Below, piece by piece: positions 34,003-46,273 of a stretch of DNA of 64,000 bases; position 1 is the stretch's first letter; each line of letters begins with the position of its first letter. The stretch is from Hippopus hippopus (Eukaryota; Mollusca; Bivalvia; Cardiida; Cardiidae): assembly GCA_946811185.2 (NCBI GenBank), contig OX328108.1, positions 5,293,501 to 5,357,500 of the forward strand, read 5' to 3'. A model generated the notes under the pieces. It saw only the letters and a program-made list of their open reading frames with translations. It ran no database searches and was not told the origin of the DNA. Position numbers and translations under genes: made by a program.

Positions 34003-34320
34003 CCAGTGGCTTATTTCATAACATACAGGACTTGAGACCAAAGGCGTTGCATGTTCAAACCCCCATACTCGGCAAACTTCTTTTCGCGAGTATTGATGAC
34101 AGTCATTGCGTAAGGATTCATTCCTTTTACACCAGCAATCATTGTTTCGACGATGGTTATGTGGTAAAACAGCTAGTGGCTTAGGAAGAATGTTGTGCAA
34201 AGTACTGGTAAAAGAAAATCCAGGAAAACTTGGATAGAACTACCAGTGTACCGGCCGCCGCGATGTATCGGGGAAAAAAAGTTTAAATCGGCGTAAAGCA
34301 CCATACAAACAAACCAACAA
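34003..34320 (+). mobile_element. tRNA-derived SINE, family 1
   Basis: The head is degraded (B box TGTTCAAACCC). The body is intact: TTTCGACGATGGTTATGTGG and ACCGGCCGCCGCGATGTATC, with an (AAAC)n tail. Confidence 0.75.
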
Positions 34321-34576
34321 ACAAAAACAAATATCATTTAGTGGCTTTTGCAGTGCCAATCATTAAAACGTAGCCATATATAGATAGTCATAAATTATTT
34401 TTATCATATTTATCTTTAGCAGGCCTCACGTATTTTCAGGATTTTTACTTTACATAAATCATATAATACGGGTACATTTTTCTGCGTATTAAATCTATAT
34501 TCTACCCCTGTCATTTGTTATAAGGTGAAGGTGTTTACCCGAGACAAACGGTAAGTACTTTTATTTATGTAATTAA

Positions 34577-34853
34577 GCCATGCTCTGTGGAAAGGGGGTT
34601 TAATGCATCTGCAAAAAGTATCGAACCAGGTCAGCCTGCGCAGTCCGCGCAGGCTGACCTGTTTCGATACTTTTTGTTATTTGTCATTTTTTCTGCATAC
34701 ATATAGGACTAATCTTGTGATTCAGACCTTATGATTCAGTTGGTTGTTAGACAAAATGGATTTTTATGGATCCATAATTATGTGATGACTTGCTTGGTAA
34801 AATGCATCACAGAAATGCACTAAAACCCCTTTTGCAAGAGTATAGCTCATATA
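34577..34853 (+). mobile_element. M1 MITE
   Basis: GCCATGCTCTGTGGAAAGGG to AACCCCTTTTGCAAGAGTAT. The inner palindrome is TCAGCCTGCGCAGTCCGCGC with complement GCAGGCTGAC. Confidence 0.88.
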
Positions 34854-34879
34854 TTCATTAGTTGGAGATTAGTTTACAA

Positions 34880-35180
34880 CACCTAGGTGGCTCAGTTGGT
34901 AACGTACAGGGCTTGAAAGCAGGAAGTCGCTGGTACGAAATTGCGTGCTCGGTTATTCCCGAGTTCCCAGCTTTTTCCCATGAAGATAGTAATTGCAATA
35001 AAATTCATTCTTCTTTTCATTACTGATTTTTATTTCGACGATGGTAATAAGAAGAAAGTAGCCAGTGGCTTGGGAAGAAGATTGTGCGAGGTACTAAGCA
35101 TAGATAGGTGCACTGGCCGTGGCGATATAAAGGAATTAGGTATACTGTTCAAAACACCATTAAAAGAAACAATATCTTAG
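34880..35180 (+). mobile_element. tRNA-derived SINE, family 1, variant
   Basis: Head AGGTGGCTCAGTTGGTAACG, a mutated B box (GGTACGAAATT), body TTTCGACGATGGTAATAAGA and GTGCACTGGCCGTGGCGATA. Confidence 0.7.
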
Positions 35181-35235
35181 AGAAGCAGGCAGATAACAAT
35201 AAAACAAATTATGGGAAAGAAATTGAGTGAGCTGG

Positions 35236-35310
35236 ACGGACGGACGGAAAGACAGACAGACAAACAGACAGACAGATTTCAGTGGCCCAAAAGCAAGAGA
35301 CAGAGAGAGC
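35236..35310. repeat. (GACA/GACG)n microsatellite
   Basis: GGACGGACGGAAAGACAGAC and following units, grading into GA-rich sequence. Confidence 0.85.
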
Positions 35311-35708
35311 GAGCGATGCGTTGTGCACAATGAAAATTGCTCTCATATACACAAGCTGACAGCTTTAGCAGCTTCATTCATTCAAAAGTTCACACCGCTC
35401 CGCACTCAAATGTAATTTTTGTCTGAAATTGGCCTTTTATGGGCGATAATAAAATCTTTGTCCGCCCCTGGACATTATGAACTTTTATCTGGAGCTAAAC
35501 TCTTCTTCAGGATATTGATGAACAAGAAAAGATTTCAGATATGCTTTGTCTAACCTTGACCCACTCGCTTTACATGGAATATGTTTTTGACGATGGAAAA
35601 AGAGAATAGAAATAAAAGCTTAATTTATGTGGAGATTTTAAATCTTGCCCTTTTCTCCCCGATTGGTTGTTAATGTTAATAGTGAGTTTTTAGCGTTAAA
35701 TGATTACA
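35311..35708. other. No recognised feature
   Basis: No exon or known repeat seen. Confidence 0.4.
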
Positions 35709-35921
35709 TTAATCCCTAGGCTGCTAAGCGCGACTCAAAAACCTTTTACGGACAGTGTAGATTAAGATCAGACTGCACAGAACGTGTAGTCTGATCTTGG
35801 ATCTATACTGTCCGAAATGGAGATATTTTTCTCAAGCTAATAGCTTAGAAATGAGCAAAATTTAAGGTTTTATTATAGGTTTGAAAGTTTCATGTCACTT
35901 ATTTAGCAGGATAAGAATTAA
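35709..35921 (-). mobile_element. P MITE
   Basis: TTAATCCCTAGGCTGCTAAG to TTAGCAGGATAAGAATTAA, reverse orientation, inner arms AGATCAGACTGCACAGAA and TAGTCTGATCTTGGATC. Confidence 0.87.
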
Positions 35922-36647
35922 CAAGCAGGTCAAGTTACATGTATCATCATTGGATGAATATTGTCGTGTGAACTGACTAGTACTCCCGCTCAGGCTAGTT
36001 CAAACGCTTGGCGTCGGTAATTTCAGAATTTGAAAAAAGAATTCTATGAAATTTTACTATGGAACATTACAGTTCGTTGTAATTTAGATCCACTTCGTGA
36101 AAAGTTTACTTTTTTCTGGCCCAGTTGTCAAAATGCTAATTTTCTCTGCTACAGTTGTCAAACTTGTTAATATTACGGAACTGAGGCACAATCGAAACTT
36201 GGATTGCATTCTACAAGTCAGCTCTCATGCTTAAGCTGATAAATTAATTGTATGAAAGTTACCGCCCAAAAGTAAAACCAAAGTAATTGTGGTTTCTGGT
36301 CCTTTTTTGCCGTAACTTTTCAGGTGTTTGTATTTACTTCTTCTCTGCGTAAAAAAAATGACATCTCGCTTGACCTTCGGTCTCGCGCGATACCAAATTT
36401 TCTCACGCTGCTCGGAATCAAATACAAGCACTAAGAAAGTTAAGTACTACAAAACAATATTCCGTATATATTCAACATCTTAAATCAAACCTATACCTTG
36501 TATGTTGTTAAGTAAAAAACACATAACTTGTGCCAAAGGACTTCTGTCTTGCGTGCACAGGGCCACTTTTGGAAACATTGTGGAAGAAATAGAAATGGCT
36601 CGTAACAAGCAATTTCTTTTCATACATTTTTAACATGCATTCATTGA
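35922..36647. other. No recognised gene
   Basis: A short minus frame at 36231-36431 has no family features. Confidence 0.4.
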
Positions 36648-36826
36648 ACCTTTACCAACAGTCACAGTTTTAGCCTTTCCCAAGCTGAAGAAACTTGCAG
36701 ATGTCGAATTAGATGGTACTTCAAGCTTTTCACTTGGGAGAGTAGAAAATATTGTTGGAAAATGGAGAAAATGCTGGTTCATCGTCAGGGTCGTTAAAAC
36801 ATAGGTTAGTTCCGTAAAGGGTTAAA
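36648..36826 (+). mobile_element. K MITE with half hairpin deleted
   Basis: The left arm AGAAAATGCTGGTT is joined directly to CATCGTCAGGGTCGTTAAAA, so the right arm is missing, as if excised or lost by slippage at the hairpin. Confidence 0.75.
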
Positions 36827-37261
36827 AACATTTTTCGAAAAGTCTTGTCTGTTTGAACCTGTGTATTTTTTTCTCCCCCAAATCCATACTAGTTAGTGAA
36901 TACACGGTTCGTTTCCATTCGTACCATTAGAATTACACAGCACTGTAACACTGCAAGCAGACCCGATACGAACACAGTCTACAAAAACTTGCACCATCAT
37001 ATGAACTGCTTCTATATTTTGTGTAAGGTACTAAGAAAAGTTTTTACGGTACGTTTTCATAGTTACACGTCACTGTAACAGAGCCAATAGGCATTCGGCC
37101 AACGACATCTTGCAGTATCATTTGATCTGGATCTCTACATCTACAAATACTGTGCAAGCTGAGAAGTTTTTACGGTACGTTTTCATTTTTATTATTTCTA
37201 ATTAGTATGTATTGGTATTAATCGTCATTTAAAAGTGCATCTTCATTATCATTAACATAGT
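36827..37261. other. No gene; short direct repeat
   Basis: GTTTTTACGGTACGTTTTCA occurs at about 37040 and again at about 37167. Confidence 0.5.
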
Positions 37262-37526
37262 TGAGCTATGCTTTGTGAAAAGGGGGCTTAATGCAACGGC
37301 GAAAACTATCGAGCCAGGTCAGCCTGCGCAGTCTGCGCAGGCTGACCTGGGCCGAAACTTTTCGCTATCGGTCAATTTTCTGTATGTCCGGGGCACAGTC
37401 TACCTCATGATTAAGTCGGTTGTTAAAAAATGTGGCTATTATGGATCCATCAGTATGTGATTGCTTGCTTGGTATGACGTATCACGGAGATGCATTATGC
37501 CGCCTTTAGTCAGAGTACGGCTCAAT
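37262..37526 (+). mobile_element. M1 MITE
   Basis: GAGCTATGCTTTGTGAAAAG to GCCGCCTTTAGTCAGAGTAC, inner palindrome TCAGCCTGCGCAGTCTGCGC. Confidence 0.87.
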
Positions 37527-37887
37527 TTATAGTATTGTAGTCTTAAAAGTCACATGTGATCTTGCTCAGTGCCTATAAAACGTTTCATTAATACTCAACT
37601 CAGTTCAGCATGAACTTCCAAAATTAGATCTATAAAAATATAATTTGATAAAACTAATTGAATAAATTCTTCGCTTTTTGAGCTACTCCTTCCTTCTTCT
37701 ACGAAGATTAACGTATATTTTTCAAATTTTCTGAAATTCAGAAGCATTAGTGAAATTCTAAATTGAGCATTGACTTAGCTGAGCATGACATCAAGTTTTA
37801 AAAGCATGACCCCAGCTCTTGATCTACACTGGCTGCTTGTCTGTATGTTTATTAACGTTTGAGTGTTTTTCCCTTTTCCCGGACTAT
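37527..37887. other. No recognised feature
   Basis: Nothing supported. Confidence 0.4.
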
Positions 37888-38114
37888 TTAATCGCCACAC
37901 AATCCTAATTTTTAACGACCCTGGGAAGAAAGTTTATGAAGACATAGTGGGAAAAGGAGAAAATGCTGGAAACCAGCATTTTCTCCCTTTCTCACAATGT
38001 TTTCTACACATTCAAAAATAAATTTCAATTTCTGAGTCACATTTATTTTGTTGTCTGCAAATTCTTTCAATCTAGACAAGTCTACAATTTTGTCGTTTTG
38101 TAAAAGAGATAAGA
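37888..38114 (-). mobile_element. K MITE
   Basis: Left TIR CGCCACACAATCCTAATTTT. Core AATGCTGGAAACCAGCATTT, right end TTTTGTCGTTTTGTAAAAGA. Confidence 0.85.
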
Positions 38115-38128
38115 CCTTTCTATATTAG

Positions 38129-38363
38129 CAACGCTCTGGCAAAAGACCGGTTCAATGCATCTCCGTGATTGATCATACCAAGCAAATCATTGTAATGTTA
38201 TAATTATCGATCCACAAAAACCCTTACGTCGAACAACCGGCTAAGTCACGAGGGAAAGCTGGTTCTTGGATATGCAGAAAATTTACCTAAGCAAAGAGGT
38301 TCGATTCTGGTCGAGTCTTTTTATAGATGCATTAAACCCCCTTTTCCCAGCGCATGGTTCAAT
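38129..38363 (-). mobile_element. M1 MITE, core deleted
   Basis: Both terminal regions are kept (ACGCTCTGGCAAAAGACCGG, GATGCATTAAACCCCCTTTT). The inner palindrome is reduced to TCGATTCTGGTCGAGTC. Confidence 0.75.
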
Positions 38364-38520
38364 TGAAAACAACAAATTACAAGTGGCTCGTAATTTGGGA
38401 ATGATTTTTGTCAGTTAAAAAACAATGTCGGAAAAGGAGAAAATGCTGGTTACCAGTATTTTCTCCTTGAACAATTTTTTTTTCATACCATATAGCCACG
38501 GGATTGTTTGTTTTTTTTAA
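38364..38520 (+). mobile_element. K MITE, truncated
   Basis: AACAACAAATTACAAGTGGC, hairpin AATGCTGGTTACCAGTATTT, then CCACGGGATTGTTTG. Confidence 0.75.
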
Positions 38521-38594
38521 GGCTCATGATCCAGATTTTTTTTTTTAATCTATCCTTGGAATATTTTGCTGTCATTCTCCGAATATTATATGTG

Positions 38595-38847
38595 AACCAT
38601 GCTCTGAGAAAAGGGGGCTTAATGCATCTGCAAAAAGTATCGAACCAGGTCAGCCTGCGCAATCCGCGCAGACTGACCTGGGCCGAAACTTTTTGCTACC
38701 GGTCAATTATCTGCATGTCAAAGGACCAATCTACCGCATGACAGACAAAGTGGATTTTAAGGATCCCTAATTTGGCCTACGTGATGTCTTGCTTGGTACA
38801 ATTCATGGAGATGCATTAAGCCCCCTTTTCACAGAGCATGGCTCATG
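38595..38847 (+). mobile_element. M1 MITE
   Basis: ACCATGCTCTGAGAAAAGGG to CCCCCTTTTCACAGAGCATG, near-complete, inner palindrome CAGCCTGCGCAATCCGCGCA. Confidence 0.87.
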
Positions 38848-38871
38848 TATATTGTACTATATTTTGGAAGA

Positions 38872-39062
38872 AGACAGACAGACAGACGGGCGGACGAACG
38901 GACGGACGGACGGACGGACGGACGGACAGACAGACAGACAGACGGACGGACAGATGGACAGACAGATGGATGGTGGAAGGGAAGGACGGTGGAAGGGGTG
39001 AACGGAGAGACAGACAGACAGACAGACAGACACAGACAGAGAGAGAGAAAGGGAGAGAGAGA
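38872..39062. repeat. (GACA/GACG)n array
   Basis: Long tetranucleotide array with two blocks, 38872-38975 and 39008-39062. The long overlapping frames in all phases here are artefacts of the repeat. Confidence 0.95.
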
Positions 39063-39180
39063 GTCAACCTCATTTTAACGTCACATGACTAAAATAGAAA
39101 AATGTGTCATGAAAACACATAATGGCTGCTATTTAAATCCATTTACCAAAACGATTCTTCCTTCATGCAACCTTTAATTC

Positions 39181-39372
39181 AGGAAAAAAGCGTTTGAACA
39201 CACCGTGAGACAGGACAAAATGCTAGTAATCCGCACTCCCCCCCCCCCCCCCACCTTTAAATATTTTCTTCCCTTCCAAATCCAAGACCACTTGTGTCGC
39301 ATTTACTTTGTTGACTGTGAATGTTTTCTATTAGAAGTTATCTAAGTTTTGACGGTTGGTCAAGAGTTTACC
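39181..39372 (-). mobile_element. K MITE with poly-C insertion
   Basis: The hairpin loop ends in a run of 15 C (39238-39252). The right part GACTGTGAATGTTTTCTATT and GTTTTGACGGTTGGTCAAGA identifies the element. Confidence 0.7.
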
Positions 39373-39572
39373 TTTTACTACACAATCAAGTCAAAGAAGG
39401 CTTTTGAAAACATTGTGGGAAAAGGAGAAAATGCTGGTAACCAGCATTTTCTCCTTTTCCCACAATTTTTTCTCTCCATTTCCTACACAAATTTTATAAT
39501 TTGAGCCACAATTTTTCTGCAAATCCTCTCAAATTCGACAAGCCTAACTTTGTTGTTTGGTCAAGAGTCAGT
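39366..39572 (-). mobile_element. K MITE
   Basis: Begins TTTACCTTTTACTACACAAT directly at the end of the preceding K. Core AATGCTGGTAACCAGCATTT with both arms perfect. Confidence 0.85.
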
Positions 39573-39764
39573 TCTACTTGCCTCGTTCAATTCTACTTGC
39601 CTCATCTAGCATAGGCTTACAGCTATGATGACATTTAACTTCCTTCTGACATTTTATCATTTTGGCTCGTTGACATGGTCTCTGCAAACACAAATTTCAA
39701 ATTGTTCGGTACACTTTAGAATAATAGGGGAAACTAATACATGCAGTAATAATGATACTAACTA

Positions 39765-41225
39765 CAAGAGAGCCATAATGGCCCTGTCTCGCTCCACTGA
39801 CTAATGCATTTTACACGTGACATACACGTAATTGGCATTTGCAGCCATTAAAATGTATGAATTCTGTATTGCAATTGAATTTCATAGAGGAAATAAGCTT
39901 ACTCCCCCCTCCAAAAAAACAAAAAAATCATCTTCACATGCCAAGATGGTGTTTATAGAAACAAGCAGATGTAATCAGGTATCATTCATACCAAATATCA
40001 ATGAACTGTGACACTGATTTTTTTGACAAGAGGCATTGCCAACAAAAAGACCAGGTCCCAGATGTCATGCTACATACCAATCATTGCAAGTCTAGGTCAA
40101 ATGGTTTTAAACAAGAAAAATATCAAAGTTTTCTATAAAAGAAAAAAAAAAAATAAAATAAAAACAAAAAACAAAAAACAAAACAAAAAAAAAAGTCTGC
40201 GTGAAAATTGTAACTCGAAGGTTGGGTCCATTTAGATCCAAAGGCTATAATTACTCGATGTTGAATCCTGATAGAGTTCCACTAGATGAAGCTACATACC
40301 AAATGATACAGGTCTGGGCTGAATGGTTATAAACAAGAAGATATTTAAAGTTTGCACAAAAACAGGGGCGTGGCAGCCTAAACGCAGAAACGCAGTTGCG
40401 TACACTTTGCAAAAATATAAAGAGACAACTTTACCAAAAACGTCACCAAAGGCCAACAAATAACTTCAACTTTTTTCTGTGGGGAGATCTCCCAGGCCCC
40501 TAGACCCTCTTGGGAAATCCCCATCCCCTCTCTCGGCACTTCGCACCTTTGCATTAGAAACATCTACATGGCAGATTTGGTACCAGTTGTAGTTCCGGTT
40601 AAGTAGAGGAAGTTTTTTACAGTTTTGACCATAAAAACCCATGTAAAACTTTGAACCGGGACAGGACTAATTTTGAGTCAAAGGTTACAATTTCAACAAT
40701 CCTGGTAGATGTCTATTAGATAGAGCCACTGAAGCTACATGTAGAATTTGGTAGACCTATAGGCCTGTTGGGAAGGAAGAAGAAGAAGATTCTTTTTGGT
40801 GTTCGTCATGTAAGCCCTCGTAAAACTTCTGACATGGGGAGAGGCCAATTGTGACCCCAGGGCTGTAAATTGAACAATTTCGGTAGATTGATAGAGATCA
40901 ACTAGATAAAGCTATATGGGGGAAAAAAAAGGGGTAGCCCTATGCCTCATGATTAAGAACGAAAAGCTTTTCGATGTTTTCACTTTATAAGCCAAGGTAA
41001 AACTTGTCACAAAAGCAACAAAAGTTTTTGTAGAAATTAAATTCTTTGAAGTAATCCTGAAGAGGTTGGATCATTTCTGTGAAGTTTGGTCAAAACTGAG
41101 TCGGTACTTTTCGAGAAGATATTTGAAATAAAAGTTGACGCACGCACGGACAAACGCAACACGAACACAGGGCCATAACATAAGCGAAATGGACTTTGGC
41201 CAAAGGAGCTTACAATAATTATGAT
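39765..41225. repeat. Long degenerate tandem-type repeat, second header family member
   Basis: Opens with ACAAGAGAGCCATAATGGCC, as the array at 25795 does. It contains several diverged units with GAGTTCCACTAGATGAAGCT-type motifs (about 40275, 40720, 40900). It closes with GACGCACGCACGGACAAACG and AACACAGGGCCATAACATAA. Not coding. Confidence 0.65.
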
Positions 41226-41351
41226 ACTGATCATGTCGACGATGGCAGTGATGATAATAATAATAATCAAAATAAAAATGTCATGATTAGTTTTTATAAC
41301 ACCCCTTTTGTTTGATATTTGTCTGGTTACCCCGAAGGCTAGAATGCAAGT

Positions 41352-41580
41352 TAACTCTTAACCAAACGAAAAAATCTTATACTCTATCAAACTGAAAGCA
41401 TCTGGAAACGACGAATTCGACAGCGGAACAAATAAATGTTATCTGTTTCACCAGGTAGAAAACATTGGGGGAAGAAGAGAAAATGCCGGTTACCAGCATT
41501 TCCTCCTTTTCCCACAATGTTTTCAAAAGGCCTCTCCCTCAGGATCCATTAAACTCTTGATTGTGTGGTAAAGGGTTTAG
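41352..41580 (+). mobile_element. K MITE
   Basis: TTAACTCTTAACCAAACGAA to TGATTGTGTGGTAAAGGGTT, core ATGCCGGTTACCAGCATTTC with one mismatch. Confidence 0.85.
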
Positions 41581-41771
41581 TGCAGGAAAATTTCGGTCAT
41601 TGCATTTAGTCAGCAATTCAATTGATGAGTCACAGTAGTGCAGTAGTTATTATATTATACTGCAACTGGGAAATGTCAAAGTGTTACATACAGTTCCGTT
41701 AAGTTCAACATTCTAGTTTTAAATTATTGGACTATGAGGCTGGGAAATTGGTAAAAACGTTGTGTTTAGAT

Positions 41772-41775
41772 AGAT

Positions 41776-41823
<48 letters not shown>

Positions 41824-41830
41824 GGAGACA
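41772..41830. repeat. (GA)n and (GACA)n microsatellite
   Basis: About nine GA units followed by about nine GACA units. Confidence 0.95.
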
Positions 41831-42229
41831 GACAGCCAGTCAGACAGGCACACAGGGAGGGAGGACTGGAAGATGCACTGATTTTCATGTCCAGGTTTTC
41901 TAGGAACACGATTTGATTTATGTTATATCCATTCAAGAAATTCTAAAAAGCGGAGAAAAACGGCTACTAAAGTGTAAACCATTGCTAACTGTATACAACC
42001 TTACCTAATGTTGATTAGTAAATAAGTTGTGCATGAATGAAATTATCTACCTTCCGAAAATACAATGTAATCCTAAGGGGTCTAGAAAAACAGATATTGA
42101 CAGTCTGTAGGGAAAAAAGGTGACCAGAATAATTCCAAGACTATTTCACAGTATATTGCTGATCTTCATCTAGATCTAGATAGTCTGCAAAAGTTACTAG
42201 AATTTTATTTAACCCTCCGAGGGTCATTT
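41831..42229. other. No gene; P-core fragment
   Basis: A short P-like remnant at 42165-42195 (TCTTCATCTAGATCTAGATA). Nothing else. Confidence 0.4.
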
Positions 42230-42725
42230 TTTCTACTAAGTTATTTGATGTGATTCTTTTGCATTTCATTGGTTATTTTTCATGCTTTTCGGTAGTTTAT
42301 CGAGATAAAATGGTGGATTATGGTTTGATATTTCATGATTACGGCCAGTGAAAAATACCGGTTTCGCACGTGCCATTCAACCAGGGGGAAACTTGACGTA
42401 TAATTTGGGTGGACTTACCCTACATTTCTCGCGCTTTACGTAATATTGTAATGCGTTCTTGCGTGGCGAGGGTTACGCCACGGGGAATTACTGAAAACAA
42501 CTGTATTGGTTTTTAACGAAAGTCCCAACAAAGAAGGGGTTAGAAGCATGAAATATTTTTTTTCCGCTGAAATATCGAAATTTACTTCATTAAGTGAACA
42601 TCATCAGTAATATTTTCACGAGTCGCTGCGCGCCACTCGTGAAAGTAGGCCTATTACTGATGATGTTCACTCGATGAGATAAATTTCGATCTTTCACAGG
42701 GAAAAAAATATCTTTCATATCTTCT
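42230..42725 (+). repeat. R2 interspersed repeat
   Basis: Matches 46555-46965 in the opposite orientation, for example GCTTTTCGGTAGTTTATCGA and TGATATTTCATGATTACG here. It contains a fold-back AATATTTTCACGAGTCGC with GCCACTCGTGAAAGTAGG. Confidence 0.7.
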
Positions 42726-43317
42726 GCTTATATTTTCTTATTAATGTCGAAAGAGTCTATAGAGTATTCTAAAAGTAATCGCCCCAAAAAAAGGGGAGGG
42801 TGCATCCAGTTGAGCATTAAAATTCAATACACATTCACTGATACTGGTGTTCAATGGATTAAAGAAAACTTATGGATATTTCGACGAGAACTTTCATTCA
42901 GCAAGAAATGTTCATCTATTTTTGCTGTCTGGTGACTGTTAGAATCAATAAAGTGTTATACGTTGCTCATGTTATAAACTTCAATTCCCTTTGGGATCTT
43001 TTTCCAGTAAACTGTTAGCATTATACTTTTTTCTTTACATTTGCCAAATGTTAAAGTTTAACTTCATAAGGTTCAGTTTGAAGTGTTGTCACACCCCATT
43101 GTACACGCCTTCGTGCATTTAGTTTCTGTTCTGCAAGTACTCACGTTTCAGTATCGTCCTCTCTCAGTACTTTCAGTTCTTTGATCTGTATTTCCTTGGT
43201 AATGCTAAGCCTATTACCTAAGGTAAAAGAACTTATTTCTTTGTAAACTCCATCTCGTTGTATAATCGTATTGAACCACACACTGTTTACTCCGGACCGT
43301 CATTGTAAAATATGATA
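42726..43317. other. No recognised gene
   Basis: The open frame 42744-42935 (plus) is followed by AATAAAGTG at about 42948 but has no recognisable domain; treated as chance. Confidence 0.4.
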
Positions 43318-43398
43318 ACGTTGTGTGAAAAAGGAGCAAATGCTGGAAACAGCATTTTCTCTTTTTCCCCACAATGTTCTATTAGTCTTTTTACACAG
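43318..43398. mobile_element. K hairpin core fragment
   Basis: GAAAAAGGAGCAAATGCTGG with AAACAGCATTTTCTCTTTTT and a CCACAATGTTCT end. Confidence 0.7.
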
Positions 43399-43614
43399 AG
43401 CCGTAAGGTCAGTTAACGGTATTTCACTGTGCCAGTTAAAATCAGTAAATGGATTCAACCCAATGGCGCTGCGAGTATCTGGTCGGAGCCATTTATTGAA
43501 GGCCTATCTCCAAGCGCTGACTAATTCAAGTACACACTTTCGGTCAAGGAACATGACCCGACTACCGGTATTGGAACTTTTAGATTGTTATGACGGGTTG
43601 GTTGGTTGTATACG

Positions 43615-43770
43615 GGTTTAACGCCACTTTAACAGCTAAGGTCATATCATGGCGGTCGGTGACGCACATGTGTTTCCTGGCTTTCTCACACCAGTACTAA
43701 CACAACTTTCTTTCCAAAGCCACCGACTACTTTTCTCAGATGCTTCAGCAGAGGTGAGAGGCGAAATGTT
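43615..43770 (-). mobile_element. SINE family 5, head missing
   Basis: Minus-sense body and tail (AGCTGTTAAAGTGGCGTTAA, TGAGAAAAGTAGTCGGTGGC). Nearly identical to 45690-45837 apart from length. Confidence 0.75.
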
Positions 43771-43794
43771 ATGACGGGGCTATATTCTTAAAAG

Positions 43795-43875
43795 TACTGT
43801 ACAGTGTAGATCCGACATCATTTTGCACGTTTTGTGCGCACTGATGTTGATTTATATAAATGCTATCTGCAAAAG
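43795..43875. repeat. P-core remnant
   Basis: ACAGTGTAGATCCGACATCA, CACGTTTTGTGCGCACTGAT. Decayed. Confidence 0.5.
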
Positions 43876-43987
43876 CATCAGTTTTTCCTGCTTAGAGTTA
43901 TAACAAATACTAAGAAGCTTAGAACGCCTCTTGTAATTATAGCTTTTGTTTTTCACGCTAGCTTACTAAGCACTAGGATGAAAATCT

Positions 43988-44216
43988 TTAACCCTTTACC
44001 ACGTAATCCCGAGTTTTAACGACCCTGAGGATGAAGGCTTTTGAAGACAATGTGGGAAAAGAGGAAAATGCCAGTAACCAGCAAACCCCCCCCCCCCCGC
44101 CCGTATGTTTTCTGCCCTTTCAGAGAAACTTTCAACTATCAACCGCAGGAAATTTGTCTTTTGCAAGTGCCCTCGATTTGGACAAGTCTAGAATGTTGTC
44201 GTCTGGAAATTAGTAT
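43988..44216 (-). mobile_element. K MITE with poly-C in hairpin
   Basis: TTTAACCCTTTACCACGTAA to GTCGTCTGGAAATTAG. The loop region carries a run of 13 C (44086-44098) replacing most of the right arm. Confidence 0.8.
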
Positions 44217-44372
44217 TAGAGCAAGCCAAACTTCTGTAACATTTAAAAGAGATCATTTTTGCAAAACCAAACTGCTAAACCATCTGCGCCATGCTTAAGA
44301 CCTTGCTTTTAAGTTTAAAATCCGATTCGAAAATATTGGTTAGAGCCGATATGGTAATTGCTTGTGAACCAA

Positions 44373-44549
44373 TCTAAGCCTGTCTCTGTCTCTGTGTCTA
44401 TCTCTCTCTGTCTCTTTCTCTGTCTGTCTGTCTGTCTGTCTCTGTCTGTCTGTCTGTCTGTCTGTGTGTGTGTCTCTCTCTCTGTCTCTACTTCTCTCTC
44501 TGTCTCTATCCGTCTCTGTCTGTCTGTCTGTGTGTGTCTCTCTCTCTAG
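44373..44549. repeat. (CTGT)n/(CT)n microsatellite
   Basis: Compound CTGT, CT and GT array. An open frame rich in Ser/Leu/Val across it is artefactual. Confidence 0.95.
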
Positions 44550-44812
44550 GACATCGTTTATTAATGTCTAAATTGTCAAGACTATTTGGTAAAAATATAT
44601 AATGACACAGAATAGTGAAAGGTTACTCAAGTGATTATGGACACTTACCCCTGGGTTCCTGATTGAAATATTAACAATATACTACTCATACCATTTCACT
44701 AGAAAATGTTGACATCCACACTGACGATTTAAATTTTCATTGTTGAAATGTCCGTTATACTGGATTACCTATGTAATATTCTCGAATACTACATATTACA
44801 ACCTCTGGACTA

Positions 44813-45024
44813 TTAACCCTTAGGCTGCTAAGCGCGACCCACCGATCTTTTGCGGACATTGTAGATCAAGATCAGACTGCACAGAACGTGCAGTCTGGTC
44901 TTTTAGCTACACTGTCCGATAGGGAGATATCTTTCCTCCAAAATTACCCTTGAAATAGGAAGATTTTGGTTTTTACTGTCGGCTTGACAGTTTCATTTCA
45001 TTTATTCAGCAGCATAAGGGTTAA
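44813..45024 (-). mobile_element. P MITE
   Basis: TTAACCCTTAGGCTGCTAAG to TTCAGCAGCATAAGGGTTAA, reverse orientation, complete. Confidence 0.9.
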
Positions 45025-45587
45025 GGCATTCTATTTCATTGTCAAAATGTTACAAGAGTGGAAAAGTAGGTCCTTTCTGGGGTTTGGAACCAGTATATAG
45101 GTAATAATGAATAGTGGTTGTTTTGCAAAAAGAAGAAGATAATGAGTTAGTGCGATGTAACAAAGCTTTTAACCTCAGTACAATGTTTTGCTTTCCTTGA
45201 TCTTTATCCCACTGAATGAACCCCATCGACGGCAAAGGGCGGCAAATCTAGTTGGGTTTGCAGATCATGATCAGAATGCAAAGAACGAACACTCCGGTTT
45301 TGGAGCTACGCTGTCCGATATTTTTTAAAACGGTTTCTTGGCGACAACAACAACAACAATTACAAGTTTTGACTAATTGCTACATGCTAACTTGCTATAT
45401 CCGTTTCATTTATGCGGCACGCACAGAGACTCATACTCGATATAACTGATCATCAGGTAGAATTAACCATCTGGATTTAATTCTTAAAGGCTCACTAATG
45501 ACTACAAATAAACAATTCGGGAGTCAAAATGCACGCAAGTTTGATTCATACCATTTTAAAAGTGAAAGTGTAAATAGTACATTACAC
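45025..45587. other. No gene; weak P-core remnant
   Basis: At 45262-45320 GCAGATCATGATCAGAATGC resembles the P core. Otherwise unexplained. Confidence 0.4.
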
Positions 45588-45845
45588 GCCCCGCCCGGCT
45601 GGCTCAGTGGTGAGCGTGTCGGACTCATGACCTGGTGGTTGTGAGCTCGATACCCGGTTGAGGCGAACTTTCTTTCCGGCGTATTTTCGCCTCTCACCTC
45701 TGCTGAAGCATGTGAGAAAAGTAGTCGGTGGCTTTGGAAAGAAAGTTGTGTTAGTACTGGTGTGAGAAAGCCAGGAAACATATGTGCGTCACCGACCGCC
45801 ATGATATGACCTTAGCTGTTAAAGTGGCGTTAAACCCCAGTACAA
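45588..45845 (+). mobile_element. tRNA-derived SINE, family 5
   Basis: Head GGCTGGCTCAGTGGTGAGCG with B-box region GAGCTCGATACCC. The body is complete and the tail is GTTAAAGTGGCGTTAAACCC. Confidence 0.85.
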
Positions 45846-46197
45846 GTACATTACACGGTCAGAGATCGTTCGATAACGTTAATGGACTGGTTCTTATATC
45901 CCTTTCACCGCCGCTACTAAACTTAGCCTGATCTTGATCTACGCTTTCGTTACTTGTTACTATAATACGGCTGAAGGTATTTTCATTTACTTTGAGACTA
46001 TTCATTTGGCCTGTAGCGGAAAAAAGCGGGGTTTTTTTTGCTGTAAAAGACGCTTTGTCAGCACTTTACTTTGCGGTCTTGGTACTGGATGGTCAGTTGT
46101 GATAGGAAAGAAAATAGCAGTAAGTGGCTTATGCTAGTCTTCTCTGTAAACTATAACATTTATCTGTTAAGTCTGTCTATAGTTTAAACATATTAAT

Positions 46198-46231
46198 GGA
46201 CCATGCTCTGTGAAAAGGGTGCTTAATGCAT

Positions 46232-46273
<42 letters not shown>

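Noticed and set aside
38838..39092. Overlapping frames rich in TDRQTDGR on both strands
   Set aside because: Tetranucleotide microsatellite read in every phase.
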